Below, piece by piece: positions 24,613 through 34,654 of a DNA stretch of 64,000 nt (positions are counted from its first letter, which is position 1; each line of letters starts with the position of its first letter). Source of the stretch: Oceanicola sp. (GTDB lineage: Bacteria; Pseudomonadota; Alphaproteobacteria; Rhodobacterales; Rhodobacteraceae); the NCBI GenBank assembly GCA_017792405.1, contig CP051231.1:846011-910010 (forward strand), in the 5' to 3' direction. A program made the translations under genes and the position numbers. Below the pieces are notes generated by a model. The model was not told the origin of the DNA. It searched no databases and saw only the letters and a list, made by a program, of their open reading frames with translations.

Positions 24613-26427
24613 TTAGCCCTCCATCGCTTCCAGCTCGTCGATGAAGCCTTCGATCATGCTGAGGCCCTTGTCCCAGAAGGCCGGGTCGGAGGCGTCGAGG
24701 CCGAAGGGGGCCAGCAGTTCCTTGTGGTGCTTGGAGCCGCCTGCTTTCAGCATATCGAAATACTTGGCCTGGAAGTCGGCGTCGCCCTCCTCGTAGGCGG
24801 CGTAGAGGGCGTTCACCAGCCCGTCGCCGAAGGCGTAGGCGTAGACGTAGAAGGGCGAGTGGACGAAGTGGGGGATGTAGGCCCAGAAGGTTTCGTACCC
24901 TTCCATGAACTCGAAGGCCGGGCCGAGGGACTCGCCTTGGACCGACATCCAGATTTCGTTGATCTGGTCGGGGGTCAGCTCGCCCTCGGCGCGGGCGGCG
25001 TGGAGTTTGCACTCGAAGTCGTAGAAGGCGATCTGGCGGACGACCGTGTTGATCATGTCTTCCACCTTGCCGGCGAGCAGCACCTTGCGCTCGGCGTCGT
25101 CTTTGGCCGCTGCCAGCAGTTTGCGGAAGGTAAGCATTTCACCGAAGACCGAGGCGGTTTCGGCGAGGGTCAGCGGCGTGGAGGAGAGAAGCTCGCCCTG
25201 TTCGGCGGCCAGCACCTGGTGAACGCCGTGGCCGAGTTCGTGGGCGAGCGTCATCACGTCGCGCGGTTTGCCGAGGTAGTTCAGCATCACGTAGGGGTGC
25301 ACGTCGGTCACCGTGGGGTGGGCGAAGGCGCCGGGGGCCTTGCCGGGCTTCACCTCGGCGTCGATCCAGCCTTTGGTGAAAAAGGGTTCGGCGAGCTTGG
25401 CCATCTCCGGGTCGAAGCCTGCGTAGGCGTCGAGCACGGTTTGCTTGGCCTCGGTCCAGCCCACGATCTTTTCGCTCTCCATCGGCAGAGGTGCGTTGCG
25501 GTCCCATACCTGCATCTTGTCGAGGCCGAGCCAGCCGCGCTTCAGCTCGTAGTAGCGGTGCGACAGACGCGGGTAGGCGGCGACCACGGCGTTGCGGAGG
25601 GCCTCCACCACCTCGGGTTCGACGTGGTTGGAGAGGTGGCGGCCGGTCTGCGGCGTGGGCATCTTGCGCCACTTGTCCTCGATGGCCTTTTCCTTGGCCA
25701 GCGTGTTGTGGACGCGGGAGAAGATGTTGAGGTTGTCGGTGAGGACCGAGGCGATCTCGCGGGCCGCGGCCTCGCGGGTGTCGCGGTTCTGCTCGGAGAG
25801 GAGGTTGGCGACGCCTTCCATGCCGAGGGTCTCGCCGTTCACCTCGAACTCCAGCCCGGCGACGGTTTCATCGAACAGGCGGTTCCAGGCGGCGGCGCCG
25901 ACAGTGGATTGATCGTGCAGGAATTTTTCCAGCTCGTCGGAGAGTTGGTAGGGCTTGAGGGCGCGCATGCGGTCGAATACGGGCTTGTAGCGGGCGAGAT
26001 CGGTGTTGCCGGAGAACCATGCCTCGTAGGTCGCGTCGGTGACGCGGTTCAGCTCCAGCGAGAAGAACACCAGCGACGACATGATGTCGGTGATCTGCTG
26101 CTGCATGTTGCCCATGAACTGGGCGCGGCCCGGATCGACGGTGAGCTGGTAGTAGCGCAGGCCGGCGAAGGACATGATGCGGCCCGCGATGCGGTCGATC
26201 GCCTCGTAGCGGTGGACGCATTCCAGCATCTGCTCGGGGGTCAGGCTCTCCAGCTTGCCTTCGTAGTCGGCGGCGAAGGCGGGGCATTCGGTGGCGAGCC
26301 AGTCGAGATCATGCTTCAGCTCGGGGGCGTCTTCGGCGGTGTAGAGATCGGAGAGGTCCCACTCGGGGAGGTCGCCGAGGTTCTTGCCACCGGAGGCGGT
26401 GGCGGCGTCGAAGACGGGGGATTTCAT
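24613..26427 (-). CDS. pepF: Oligoendopeptidase F (M3 family)
   Basis: A 604-residue cytosolic zinc metallopeptidase. The active site is MTLAHELGHGVHQVLA (HExxH, near residue 400), with SVFGEMLTF after it supplying the third ligand Glu, and the C-terminal FVHSPFYVYAYAFGD is typical of the M3B clan. It degrades short peptides. Family length about 600 matches. Confidence 0.96.
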   Translation of the reverse strand: MKSPVFDAATASGGKNLGDLPEWDLSDLYTAEDAPELKHDLDWLATECPAFAADYEGKLESLTPEQMLECVHRYEAIDRIAGRIMSFAGLRYYQLTVDPGRAQFMGNMQQQITDIMSSLVFFSLELNRVTDATYEAWFSGNTDLARYKPVFDRMRALKPYQLSDELEKFLHDQSTVGAAAWNRLFDETVAGLEFEVNGETLGMEGVANLLSEQNRDTREAAAREIASVLTDNLNIFSRVHNTLAKEKAIEDKWRKMPTPQTGRHLSNHVEPEVVEALRNAVVAAYPRLSHRYYELKRGWLGLDKMQVWDRNAPLPMESEKIVGWTEAKQTVLDAYAGFDPEMAKLAEPFFTKGWIDAEVKPGKAPGAFAHPTVTDVHPYVMLNYLGKPRDVMTLAHELGHGVHQVLAAEQGELLSSTPLTLAETASVFGEMLTFRKLLAAAKDDAERKVLLAGKVEDMINTVVRQIAFYDFECKLHAARAEGELTPDQINEIWMSVQGESLGPAFEFMEGYETFWAYIPHFVHSPFYVYAYAFGDGLVNALYAAYEEGDADFQAKYFDMLKAGGSKHHKELLAPFGLDASDPAFWDKGLSMIEGFIDELEAMEG

Positions 26428-26494
26428 CGGGGCTGCTCCTGCGTTGTCTGTCTTTGTCGGTCAGAAGGCAGATAGGCAGGAAGGGGCGGGGGCT

Positions 26495-27971
<1,477 letters not shown>

Positions 27972-27987
27972 GCGGGGGCGCCGGTCG

Positions 27988-28770
27988 ATGGCAGATTGGC
28001 GCAACTTCCTGACGATTGGTAAAACGCTGCGGGCGGTGGGCTTTGCGCTTGCCGCCATGCCGGCCTCTGCGGCTGATCCCTGGGTGCAATGCGTGGCGCA
28101 GATCAGCGGCGCGACCTATGCCGCCCCGACCAGCCGCTACCCGCATGGGGCCTTGGGCGATGACGAGGAATGGGGCGCGCTCGTTGTTGGCGTCACTCTC
28201 GGGATGCCCTGCCGCGCGGGGCGCTCGAACTTTCAGATCAACCTGCCGCAAGAGCTTGTTTTCGAAGATGTTTCTCCGCGTTTGTGGGACATGAACGGGG
28301 ATGGCTTGCCTGAGGTCGTGGTGGTGGAGAGCCATGCGCAGAAGGGCGCACGGCTGGCGGTTTGGGGGATCGGCGAGGCCGGGGTGGAGCGGTTGGCGAC
28401 GACCGACTTTATCGGCACGCGCAACCGCTGGCTGGCGCCGGTGGCAGCCGCCGATCTGGATGGCGACGGGGCGATTGAGGTGGCCTTCGTCGACCGGCCG
28501 CACCTGGCGCGGGTGCTGAGGGTGTTTCGCTGGGTAGAGGGGCAACTGGTTGAGATTGCGTCGCTTTCCGGCGTCACCAACCATCGCTTTGGCGATCCGG
28601 TGATCCACGGTGGGCTACGCACCTGCCGGGGCGGACCGGAGCTGGTGGTGGCCGATCCGGGCTGGCAGGAGATGATCGGCGTGCGGCTGGTGGGGGGCAA
28701 ATTGGTTGCCCGTGAGCTGGGGCCGATCGAGGGGCCGGAGAGCTTTGGCATAGAGCGGACGTGCCGTTAG
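27988..28770 (+). CDS. Secreted FG-GAP/VCBS-repeat protein
   Basis: A 260-residue protein with a signal peptide (ending AAMPASAAD) and two FG-GAP-like calcium-loop motifs, WDMNGDGLPEVVVVES near residue 100 and ADLDGDGAIEVAFVD near 155, the pattern of beta-propeller repeats. Two cysteine pairs suggest disulfides. It starts 16 bp after the ferredoxin stop. Function unknown. Confidence 0.82.
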   Translation: MADWRNFLTIGKTLRAVGFALAAMPASAADPWVQCVAQISGATYAAPTSRYPHGALGDDEEWGALVVGVTLGMPCRAGRSNFQINLPQELVFEDVSPRLWDMNGDGLPEVVVVESHAQKGARLAVWGIGEAGVERLATTDFIGTRNRWLAPVAAADLDGDGAIEVAFVDRPHLARVLRVFRWVEGQLVEIASLSGVTNHRFGDPVIHGGLRTCRGGPELVVADPGWQEMIGVRLVGGKLVARELGPIEGPESFGIERTCR

Positions 28771-28810
28771 GAAGTGGCGCGGCGGGGGCCGGTTTGAGGC
28801 TTATGCGCAA

Positions 28811-28851
28811 CAGGCACATGTGATGCACAACTGATGCACATTCCATACATA
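28811..28851 (-). repeat. Helically phased TGTGCATC repeats, copy 2 (convergent gap)
   Basis: Read on the minus strand: TATGTATGGA, then TGTGCATC (28833-28840), TGTGCATC (28822-28829) and TGTGCCTG (28811-28818), each 11 bp apart. It has the same order and spacing as the site before nrdR (1084-1124). The gap 28771-29163 lies between two convergent genes, so no annotated gene is positioned to be controlled by it. Confidence 0.6.
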
Positions 28852-28953
28852 CGCGATTTTTGCACAGAACGGGCGGATTTGGCGTTAACTGTGCGGCGCG
28901 GTGGGGTAAGGGGGTGTTAGGGGGTGAGACCTGACCTAGATGAGTGTCACCGA

Positions 28954-29092
28954 GCCGTGCAGCGCCGTCCCGCGGGGTGGCGCATGCAACGGCAGTTCGT
29001 GGCACTGTATGGTGCCGTGGTCATCTGACCTCTGAGGGGAGAGATTGCCTCAACGAAGCGCCGCCCCGGGGGGCGGGACGGCGCTGCACGGC
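28954..29092 (+). repeat. ~139 bp element with 19 bp terminal inverted repeats, copy 1
   Basis: The ends CCGTGCAGCGCCGTCCCG (28955-28972) and its exact complement (29074-29091) enclose about 100 bp. A second copy lies inverted at 50695-50832, sharing the ends, the GGGGTGGCGCA-GCAACG block, a GTGGCACT block, an internal CCTCTGAGG, and some flank beyond the right end. No protein is encoded. It looks like a MITE or a highly structured intergenic element. Together with the phased repeat it fills the 393 bp gap between the FG-GAP gene and purD. Confidence 0.75.
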
Positions 29093-29163
29093 GCCTGCGG
29101 CTTGATTCCGTGCGGGCCTGTGGCTGAGCCGTTGGAGGCCGCCACGCGAGACCGGTTCTCGCC

Positions 29164-30426
29164 CTACAGCGCGCGCCAGCCGATATCCTTGCGGTAGAAG
29201 CCTTCGGGCCAGTCGATGGCCTCGGCCAGCGCATAGGCGCGGTCCCGGGCCTCGGCCAGCGTGTCACCGCGCGCGGTGGCGTTCAGCACCCGGCCTCCGG
29301 TGGCGGTGACCTTGCCGCCAGCCGCGGTGGTGCCGGCGTGGAAGACCATCTGGGTCGAGGTCTCCGGCAGCCCCTCCAGCCCGCCGATCACCGAGCCCTT
29401 GGCGTAGCTGCCGGGGTAGCCTTCGGTCGCCAGCACCACGGTCATCGCATGGTCGTCGGCCCAGTTCACCTGAGCCTCGGCCAGACGGCCCTCGGCACAG
29501 GCGAGCAGCAGGTCGAGGGCCTGCGCGCCGAGGCGCATCATCAGCACCTGGCACTCGGGGTCGCCGAAGCGGGCGTTATATTCGACGAGGGCAGGCTCGC
29601 CGTCCTCGATCATCAGCCCGGCATAGAGCACGCCCTGATAGGGGGTGCCGCGCTTGACCATCTCGGCCACGGTCGGCTTGACGATCTGCTCCAGCGCCTT
29701 CTGCGTGACCGCATCATCCATGATCGGGGCGGGGGAGTAGGCGCCCATGCCGCCGGTGTTAGGGCCGGTGTCGCCCTCGCCGACGCGCTTGTGGTCCTGC
29801 GCGGTGCCGATGGGCAGCACGTTTTCACCATCGCACAGGATGAAGTAGCTGGCCTCTTCGCCGGTCATGAAATCCTCAATCACCACCTCGGCCCCGGCCT
29901 CGCCGAAGGCGCCTGCGAAGACATCGTCGATGGCGGCGAGGGCGGTGGCCTCGTCCATCGCCACGACCACGCCCTTGCCCGCCGCGAGCCCGTCGGCCTT
30001 AATGACCTTGGGCGCGCCGACGGCCTCGATATACTCGCGCGCCGGGGCGGCGGAGGTGAAGGAAGCCCAGCCTGCGGTGGGGATCTGGGCGGCGTCGCAG
30101 ACCTGCTTGGTGAACTTCTTGGAGGCTTCAAGCTGGGCGGCCTCGGCGGAGGGGCCGAAGGTGAGGATGCCTGCCTCGCGCAGCCGGTCGGCCACCCCTG
30201 CGGCGAGCGGGGCCTCGGGGCCGATCACGACAAAATCCACGGTGTTCTCATGGCAGAACTCGGCGACGGCACTGCCATCTTCGATGTCGAGCGCAGCGGT
30301 TTCGCACATCGCTTCGATCCCGGCGTTGCCCGGCGCCACGATGAGACGGTCGCATTTGGGGTTCTGCTGGATTGCCCAGGCAAGGCTGTGCTCGCGCCCG
30401 CCGCTTCCGAGGATGAGGATGTTCAT
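29164..30426 (-). CDS. purD: Phosphoribosylamine-glycine ligase
   Basis: A 420-residue ATP-grasp enzyme for the second step of purine synthesis. N-terminal [19 protein letters not shown], the [16 protein letters not shown] loop, the ATP-binding [16 protein letters not shown] and the metal-site [15 protein letters not shown] segment are all present. The ATG at 30426 matches the family start; it is divergent from xseA with 70 bp between. Confidence 0.96.
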   Translation of the reverse strand: MNILILGSGGREHSLAWAIQQNPKCDRLIVAPGNAGIEAMCETAALDIEDGSAVAEFCHENTVDFVVIGPEAPLAAGVADRLREAGILTFGPSAEAAQLEASKKFTKQVCDAAQIPTAGWASFTSAAPAREYIEAVGAPKVIKADGLAAGKGVVVAMDEATALAAIDDVFAGAFGEAGAEVVIEDFMTGEEASYFILCDGENVLPIGTAQDHKRVGEGDTGPNTGGMGAYSPAPIMDDAVTQKALEQIVKPTVAEMVKRGTPYQGVLYAGLMIEDGEPALVEYNARFGDPECQVLMMRLGAQALDLLLACAEGRLAEAQVNWADDHAMTVVLATEGYPGSYAKGSVIGGLEGLPETSTQMVFHAGTTAAGGKVTATGGRVLNATARGDTLAEARDRAYALAEAIDWPEGFYRKDIGWRAL

Positions 30427-30496
30427 GGACGCCGCTCCCTTGGCCTTGGTTCGGGGGCGTTCTAAGGTCGGGCGCAGAGCAGCACAAGAGCGTGAC

Positions 30497-32047
30497 ATGG
30501 ACCTGATCGACGACCCGACCCCCGGCGGAAATGCCCCCGAGTTCACCGTCTCCGAGCTTTCGGGCGCGGTGAAGCGCGTGGTGGAGGGCGAGTTTGGCTA
30601 CGTCAGGGTGAAGGGCGAGGTCGGGCGCGTGGTGCGGGCGCGGTCGGGGCATTTGTATTTTGACCTCAAGGACGACCGGAGCGTGCTGGCCTGCACCACA
30701 TGGAAGGGGCAGGTGGACGGGCTGAGCGTGATTCCCGAGGAGGGGATGGAGGTGGTGGCGCAGGGCAAGCTGACCACTTTTGCCAGCCAGTCGAAATACC
30801 AGATGAACGCGGTCGAGGTGGCGGTGGCGGGCGTGGGCGCGCTGATGGCCATGCTGGAGAAGCGGCGCAAGGCGCTGGCCGCCGAGGGGCTGTTTGATGC
30901 CGGGCGCAAGCGGCCGCTGCCGTTTTTGCCGGAGATCATCGGGGTGGTGACCTCGCCGCAGGGGGCGGTGATCCGCGATATCCTGCACCGGCTGCGCGAC
31001 CGCTTTCCGCGCAAGGTGCTGGTCTGGCCTGTCGCCGTGCAGGGAAAGGACTGCGCTCCGCAGGTGGCCCGCGCGATCGAGGGGTTCAATGCGCTGACGC
31101 CGGGCGGGGCCTTGCCGCGGCCCGACCTGATCATCGTGGCGCGGGGCGGCGGCTCGATCGAGGACTTGTGGGGCTTCAACGAGGAGGTCGTGGTGCGGGC
31201 GGCGGCGGGCTCGGCGATACCGCTGATCTCGGCGGTGGGGCATGAGACGGATACCACGCTGATAGACCATGCCGCCGACCGGCGGGCGCCGACGCCCACG
31301 GCAGCGGCCGAGATGGCGGTACCGGTGCGGTTGGAGCTGATGGCGGCCGTCGATGGCTTTGGCGGGCGGCTGCGCCGGGCGGTGTCGGAGAGCGTGCGGG
31401 GGCGGCGGCAGCGGCTGACCGATCTGGCGCGCGCCCTGCCACGGCCCGAGGTGGTGCTGGGCGGGGCGCAGCAGCGGCTCGACCAGTGGGCCGACCGGTT
31501 GCCGGCGGCGCTGCGCACGGCGGTGCTGAAGAAGCGCGGGGCGCTCAGCGAGGCGGCGGCGGGGCTGCGGCCCGGGACGATCCGGGCGGGCATTGCGCAG
31601 CGGCGCGAGCGGGCCGAACGGGCCGGAGCGCGGCTGGGGCCGGAGCTGGCGCGCGGCGCGGCACGGGCGCGGGAGCGGCTGGAGGCACGGGCCGGGCGGC
31701 TGAGGCCTGCTCTTGTTACGGAACGGACGGCGCGGGCCGGGGAGCGGGTGGCGGCGCTGGCGGCACGGCTTGAGGCGGCGCAGCGCGGGCAGGCGGAGGC
31801 GCGGGGGCGGAAGCTCGATGCGCTCGGGCGGTTGCTCGGCTCGCTCGGCTACGAGGAGACGCTGAAGCGCGGGTTCGCGGTGGTGCGCGAGGGCGACGAG
31901 GTGGTGACGAGCGCGGCGCGGGCCAAGGCGGCGGTTGGGCCGCTGGAGATTCAGTTCGCCGATGGGCGGATGGTGCCGGGCGGCGGGGCGGTGAAGAAGA
32001 AAGCTGCGCCCAAGGATGCGCCGCCGGAGCAGGGCGATTTGTTTTAG
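30497..32047 (+). CDS. xseA: Exodeoxyribonuclease VII large subunit
   Basis: The 516-residue protein has an N-terminal OB domain ([22 protein letters not shown]), the catalytic core with [36 protein letters not shown] and [25 protein letters not shown], then a long Arg/Ala-rich coiled coil and a basic tail ending GDLF. It degrades single-stranded DNA together with XseB, which is not in this window. Somewhat long because of the extended coiled coil. Confidence 0.95.
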   Translation: MDLIDDPTPGGNAPEFTVSELSGAVKRVVEGEFGYVRVKGEVGRVVRARSGHLYFDLKDDRSVLACTTWKGQVDGLSVIPEEGMEVVAQGKLTTFASQSKYQMNAVEVAVAGVGALMAMLEKRRKALAAEGLFDAGRKRPLPFLPEIIGVVTSPQGAVIRDILHRLRDRFPRKVLVWPVAVQGKDCAPQVARAIEGFNALTPGGALPRPDLIIVARGGGSIEDLWGFNEEVVVRAAAGSAIPLISAVGHETDTTLIDHAADRRAPTPTAAAEMAVPVRLELMAAVDGFGGRLRRAVSESVRGRRQRLTDLARALPRPEVVLGGAQQRLDQWADRLPAALRTAVLKKRGALSEAAAGLRPGTIRAGIAQRRERAERAGARLGPELARGAARARERLEARAGRLRPALVTERTARAGERVAALAARLEAAQRGQAEARGRKLDALGRLLGSLGYEETLKRGFAVVREGDEVVTSAARAKAAVGPLEIQFADGRMVPGGGAVKKKAAPKDAPPEQGDLF

Positions 32048-32086
32048 GGGGGCGGTGGCGTGGCGGGAAACGTCCCGCCTCAGGGG

Positions 32087-32485
32087 TTACACGCCGACAT
32101 CGGGGCCGAGGCAGAGCATCGGCTCGTCGGCGTCTGTCACCTCGTAGAGCTCGGTGGCGGAGGGGTTGTCTTCAAACAGGGCGCGGATGCCGCCGGGTTC
32201 TTCCCAGAAGGTCCAGCATTGCGGCTCGCCGGGCTGGTCCTCGTACAGAAAGCAGATGAACCGGCCCTGTTCGTACCAGCTGCCTTCCTTGCATTGCCCA
32301 TCGAGAAACGACCAGCGGACGCGGTTGCCGGGAAGGTATTCCTCCACCCCGTAGGCCTGACCGTGGTTGTTGTAATAGAGCGTGCGCCCTTTGGTGTAGG
32401 CGTCGAACTCGGGGCCGGACATCGGCTCGGCGGCGAGCGCGGGCGTGGCGGCGAGGATCAGGGCAAAGAGGAATGTCGGGCGCAT
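32087..32485 (-). CDS. Secreted hypothetical protein
   Basis: A 132-residue protein with a signal peptide (RPTFLFALILAATPALAAEP) and four Cys in the mature part. The motif MSGPEFDAYTKGRTLYYNNHGQAYGVEEYLPGNRVRW followed by GSWYEQGRFICFLYED resembles small periplasmic proteins common in Roseobacters. Function unknown. The start at 32485 is set by the signal peptide. Confidence 0.8.
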   Translation of the reverse strand: MRPTFLFALILAATPALAAEPMSGPEFDAYTKGRTLYYNNHGQAYGVEEYLPGNRVRWSFLDGQCKEGSWYEQGRFICFLYEDQPGEPQCWTFWEEPGGIRALFEDNPSATELYEVTDADEPMLCLGPDVGV

Positions 32486-32567
32486 GGGGGCTCCGGGTTG
32501 CCTGTGTTTTGTCGCCAGAATGGCAGATGGGGCGCGGCGCGAAAAGGCCGGGCGGGGCATCAGCGGG

Positions 32568-33650
32568 TCACGCCCGCGCGATCTGCCCGGGCGGGGCGGC
32601 GGTTGCCGAAGGATTGGGCGCGCTGGCGTGGAGGCGGGCGACGCGGGGGTTCATCACCCGTTTCCAGAGCCGGGGCATCAGCGCCAGCGTGGCCATCGAG
32701 GGCAGCGGGCCGGGAAGCATCGGCGCGGGCGGCGGCAAGGTGAGGGCCGGGTAGGGCGTGGAGGGGTGCGCGTGATGGTCGGAGTGGCGCGGGGCGTGGA
32801 GCATCATCAGCGAGGAGAAGACGTGCGGGGCGTTCCAGCTGTGGGCGTCTGACACCGGCTCGTATTTGCCGTTCGGCAGGCGGGCGCGGCTGAGGCCGTA
32901 GTGCTGGACGTAATCGGACATCAGAAGTTGCGCGGTGGCATAGGCGGCGAGGCCGATGTGCGCGGCGAGGCCTGCGGGGCCGAAGGCTAGGGTGGATGCG
33001 GCGAGCAGGGCGGCGGCGCCGGCGATGTACTCGATATAGGGGTTCTGCCAGCGGGGCTTGCTGCCACGGGCGAGCATCTCACGTTCGGCGGCGAGGCCGG
33101 CGCGGAAGCTGCCGAGCCAGGCGCGGACGGCGAAGCGGTAGTAGCTCTCGTTCAGCCGGGCGGAGTTGGGATCGTCGGGCGTGGCGACGAAGCGGTGGTG
33201 CACCTTGGGGTGGGCCGAGGCGTGGTGGCCGAAGAGCAGCGAGATATAGACCCAGCGGCCGAGCGCCCGGAGCGGGCGGGCGGAGCGGTGGATCAGCTCA
33301 TGGGCGTTGGAGTTGGAGACTTGGCCGAAGAAGAGGCCGAAGGCGAAGAAGGCAAGCACGCGCTCCCACGGGGCGAGACCGGTCGCGCCGGTGACGGCGG
33401 CGATGCCGAGGGCGAGCAGGGCGAAATGGGACAGCGCGAGGGTAGCCGAGAGGGCATCGGCCCATCTGCCCGGCGCGGCGGTGGGCGTGGGCCGGGCGCC
33501 GAGGCGGCGCAGGGCCTGGTCGATCAGTGCGGAGAAGACCGTGAGGGTGAGCGCGGCGGCGATGAGCCACGCGCCGCCAAGTGTGCCGCCTGCCGCGAGC
33601 AGCAGGGCAGGGGTGAGGGTGGCGGCAGCGAAGAGGGCGGCGGGGGGCAT
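32568..33650 (-). CDS. AlkB-like membrane di-iron hydroxylase/desaturase
   Basis: A 360-residue membrane protein with all His boxes of the alkane 1-monooxygenase family: NAHELIHRS, HHASAHPKVHHRFVATPDDP and APRHSDHHAHPSTPYPAL. In AlkB the third box reads LQRHSDHHA. Multiple hydrophobic helices flank them. It is shorter than classical AlkB (about 400), and the first helices are less conserved, so its substrate might be an alkane, a fatty acid or another lipid. Electron transfer partners are not adjacent. Confidence 0.85.
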   Translation of the reverse strand: MPPAALFAAATLTPALLLAAGGTLGGAWLIAAALTLTVFSALIDQALRRLGARPTPTAAPGRWADALSATLALSHFALLALGIAAVTGATGLAPWERVLAFFAFGLFFGQVSNSNAHELIHRSARPLRALGRWVYISLLFGHHASAHPKVHHRFVATPDDPNSARLNESYYRFAVRAWLGSFRAGLAAEREMLARGSKPRWQNPYIEYIAGAAALLAASTLAFGPAGLAAHIGLAAYATAQLLMSDYVQHYGLSRARLPNGKYEPVSDAHSWNAPHVFSSLMMLHAPRHSDHHAHPSTPYPALTLPPPAPMLPGPLPSMATLALMPRLWKRVMNPRVARLHASAPNPSATAAPPGQIARA

Positions 33651-33837
33651 CGTGGTCTCCGGTTCGGGCGGAGAATAGGGGGGCCGTGGGGCGGAAGGAA
33701 GGGGGCGATGTGGCGCGGGCAGGGCGCGCCGCGGGGTCAGGGCGCGCCCACCCGCCCGCCCCGCGCCCTCCCCCCGCGGCGGGTTGCGCGGGTGTGCGCC
33801 GTTTCGGGCGGAGGCGCCGGGGGAGAGGGCGGGAATG

Positions 33838-33858
33838 GATATTTGAAGCAAGAAAATG
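33838..33858 (+). repeat. Dispersed TATTTGAAGCAAGAAAATG motif, copy 1
   Basis: An AT-rich motif following a GC-rich run, recurring at 39270-39298 (degenerate), 42025-42049 and 53386-53411, always between genes. The 331 bp gap 33651-33981 around this copy otherwise shows no gene. Confidence 0.65.
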
Positions 33859-33981
33859 CAGGCGGGTCGGGCACGGTGGCGGAAGGGGCTTTGTGTTTGT
33901 GCGAGGTGAGGGGTTTCGGGGTTGCACCTCGGCGGGGCTGTGGTGAGAGTTGCGGCGTTTACTCCAGGGAAGTCGACGGCG

Positions 33982-34569
33982 ATGACCACGATGACGGCAA
34001 TCGGGCACAGTATCTATCTGCACAAGACCGAGGGGCTTCCGGCGACGGCGGTAGCGATCGACGGGCATGGGCGGCGACAGTTCTGGGGCGAGAACTTCAC
34101 CGTGCCGCCCGGGATGGTGGTGAACTTCTATGTCGACCGCCATGCCTGGCTGACCATCGAGGAACAGACCAGCAGCCGGGGGCGGCGGGGCGATGGCAGC
34201 CCGGTGGTCTACTCCGATGGGCTGGCCGGTATCGTCGGCGGGGGCGGTATCTTGCGCGAGAGTTTCGGCGGCGGGCAGCCCTGCCCGGATTACGAGCTGA
34301 CCAAGGACGACCAGATGCACGGGGCGGAGGACATCGACTACCTGCTCAGCGGGCCGCTGGAAAACGCGTTTTGCGATATCGTCACCCTGCGCAACCGGAG
34401 CATCTTCAAGGCAGGGACCGCGCCGAAGCGGCTGAGCGAGGTGATCCGCAAGCTGGGGCAGGCGGGGCACCACTACGGCGAGGTGCGGTGCTGCTTCTGC
34501 CGGGGGACCTTTTGGGATGATGCCAAGCTGAGTGGCCGGGGGGTCAACCAGAGCCCGCTGAACGGCTGA
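33982..34569 (+). CDS. Putative adhesin with Stv-like domain
   Basis: A 195-residue protein without a signal peptide. AVAIDGHGRRQFWGENFTVPPGMVVNFYVDRHAWL near the N-terminus resembles the Stv domain found in putative adhesins and toxin-associated proteins (a GHG then VP-x-G-x-x-V-x-FY pattern). A C-terminal EVRCCFCRG carries three close Cys. The ATG at 33982 follows AGGGAAG. Whether it is truly an adhesin is unknown. Confidence 0.65.
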   Translation: MTTMTAIGHSIYLHKTEGLPATAVAIDGHGRRQFWGENFTVPPGMVVNFYVDRHAWLTIEEQTSSRGRRGDGSPVVYSDGLAGIVGGGGILRESFGGGQPCPDYELTKDDQMHGAEDIDYLLSGPLENAFCDIVTLRNRSIFKAGTAPKRLSEVIRKLGQAGHHYGEVRCCFCRGTFWDDAKLSGRGVNQSPLNG

Positions 34570-34654
34570 GGCGGCGCGGGCCAGCCGGATGCCGGGCCTT
34601 CCATGTTGGGCGGTGAGCGATTAGGTCAGAGGGCAGTGTAACAGCGGGGCGCGG

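Noticed and set aside
24724..26475. A 583-codon plus-strand open frame
   Set aside because: It is the exact antisense of pepF in a high-GC genome; its product is a His/Val/Gly-rich string without family features.
28954..29092. Complete insertion sequence
   Set aside because: The element is only about 139 bp, with no room for a transposase frame.
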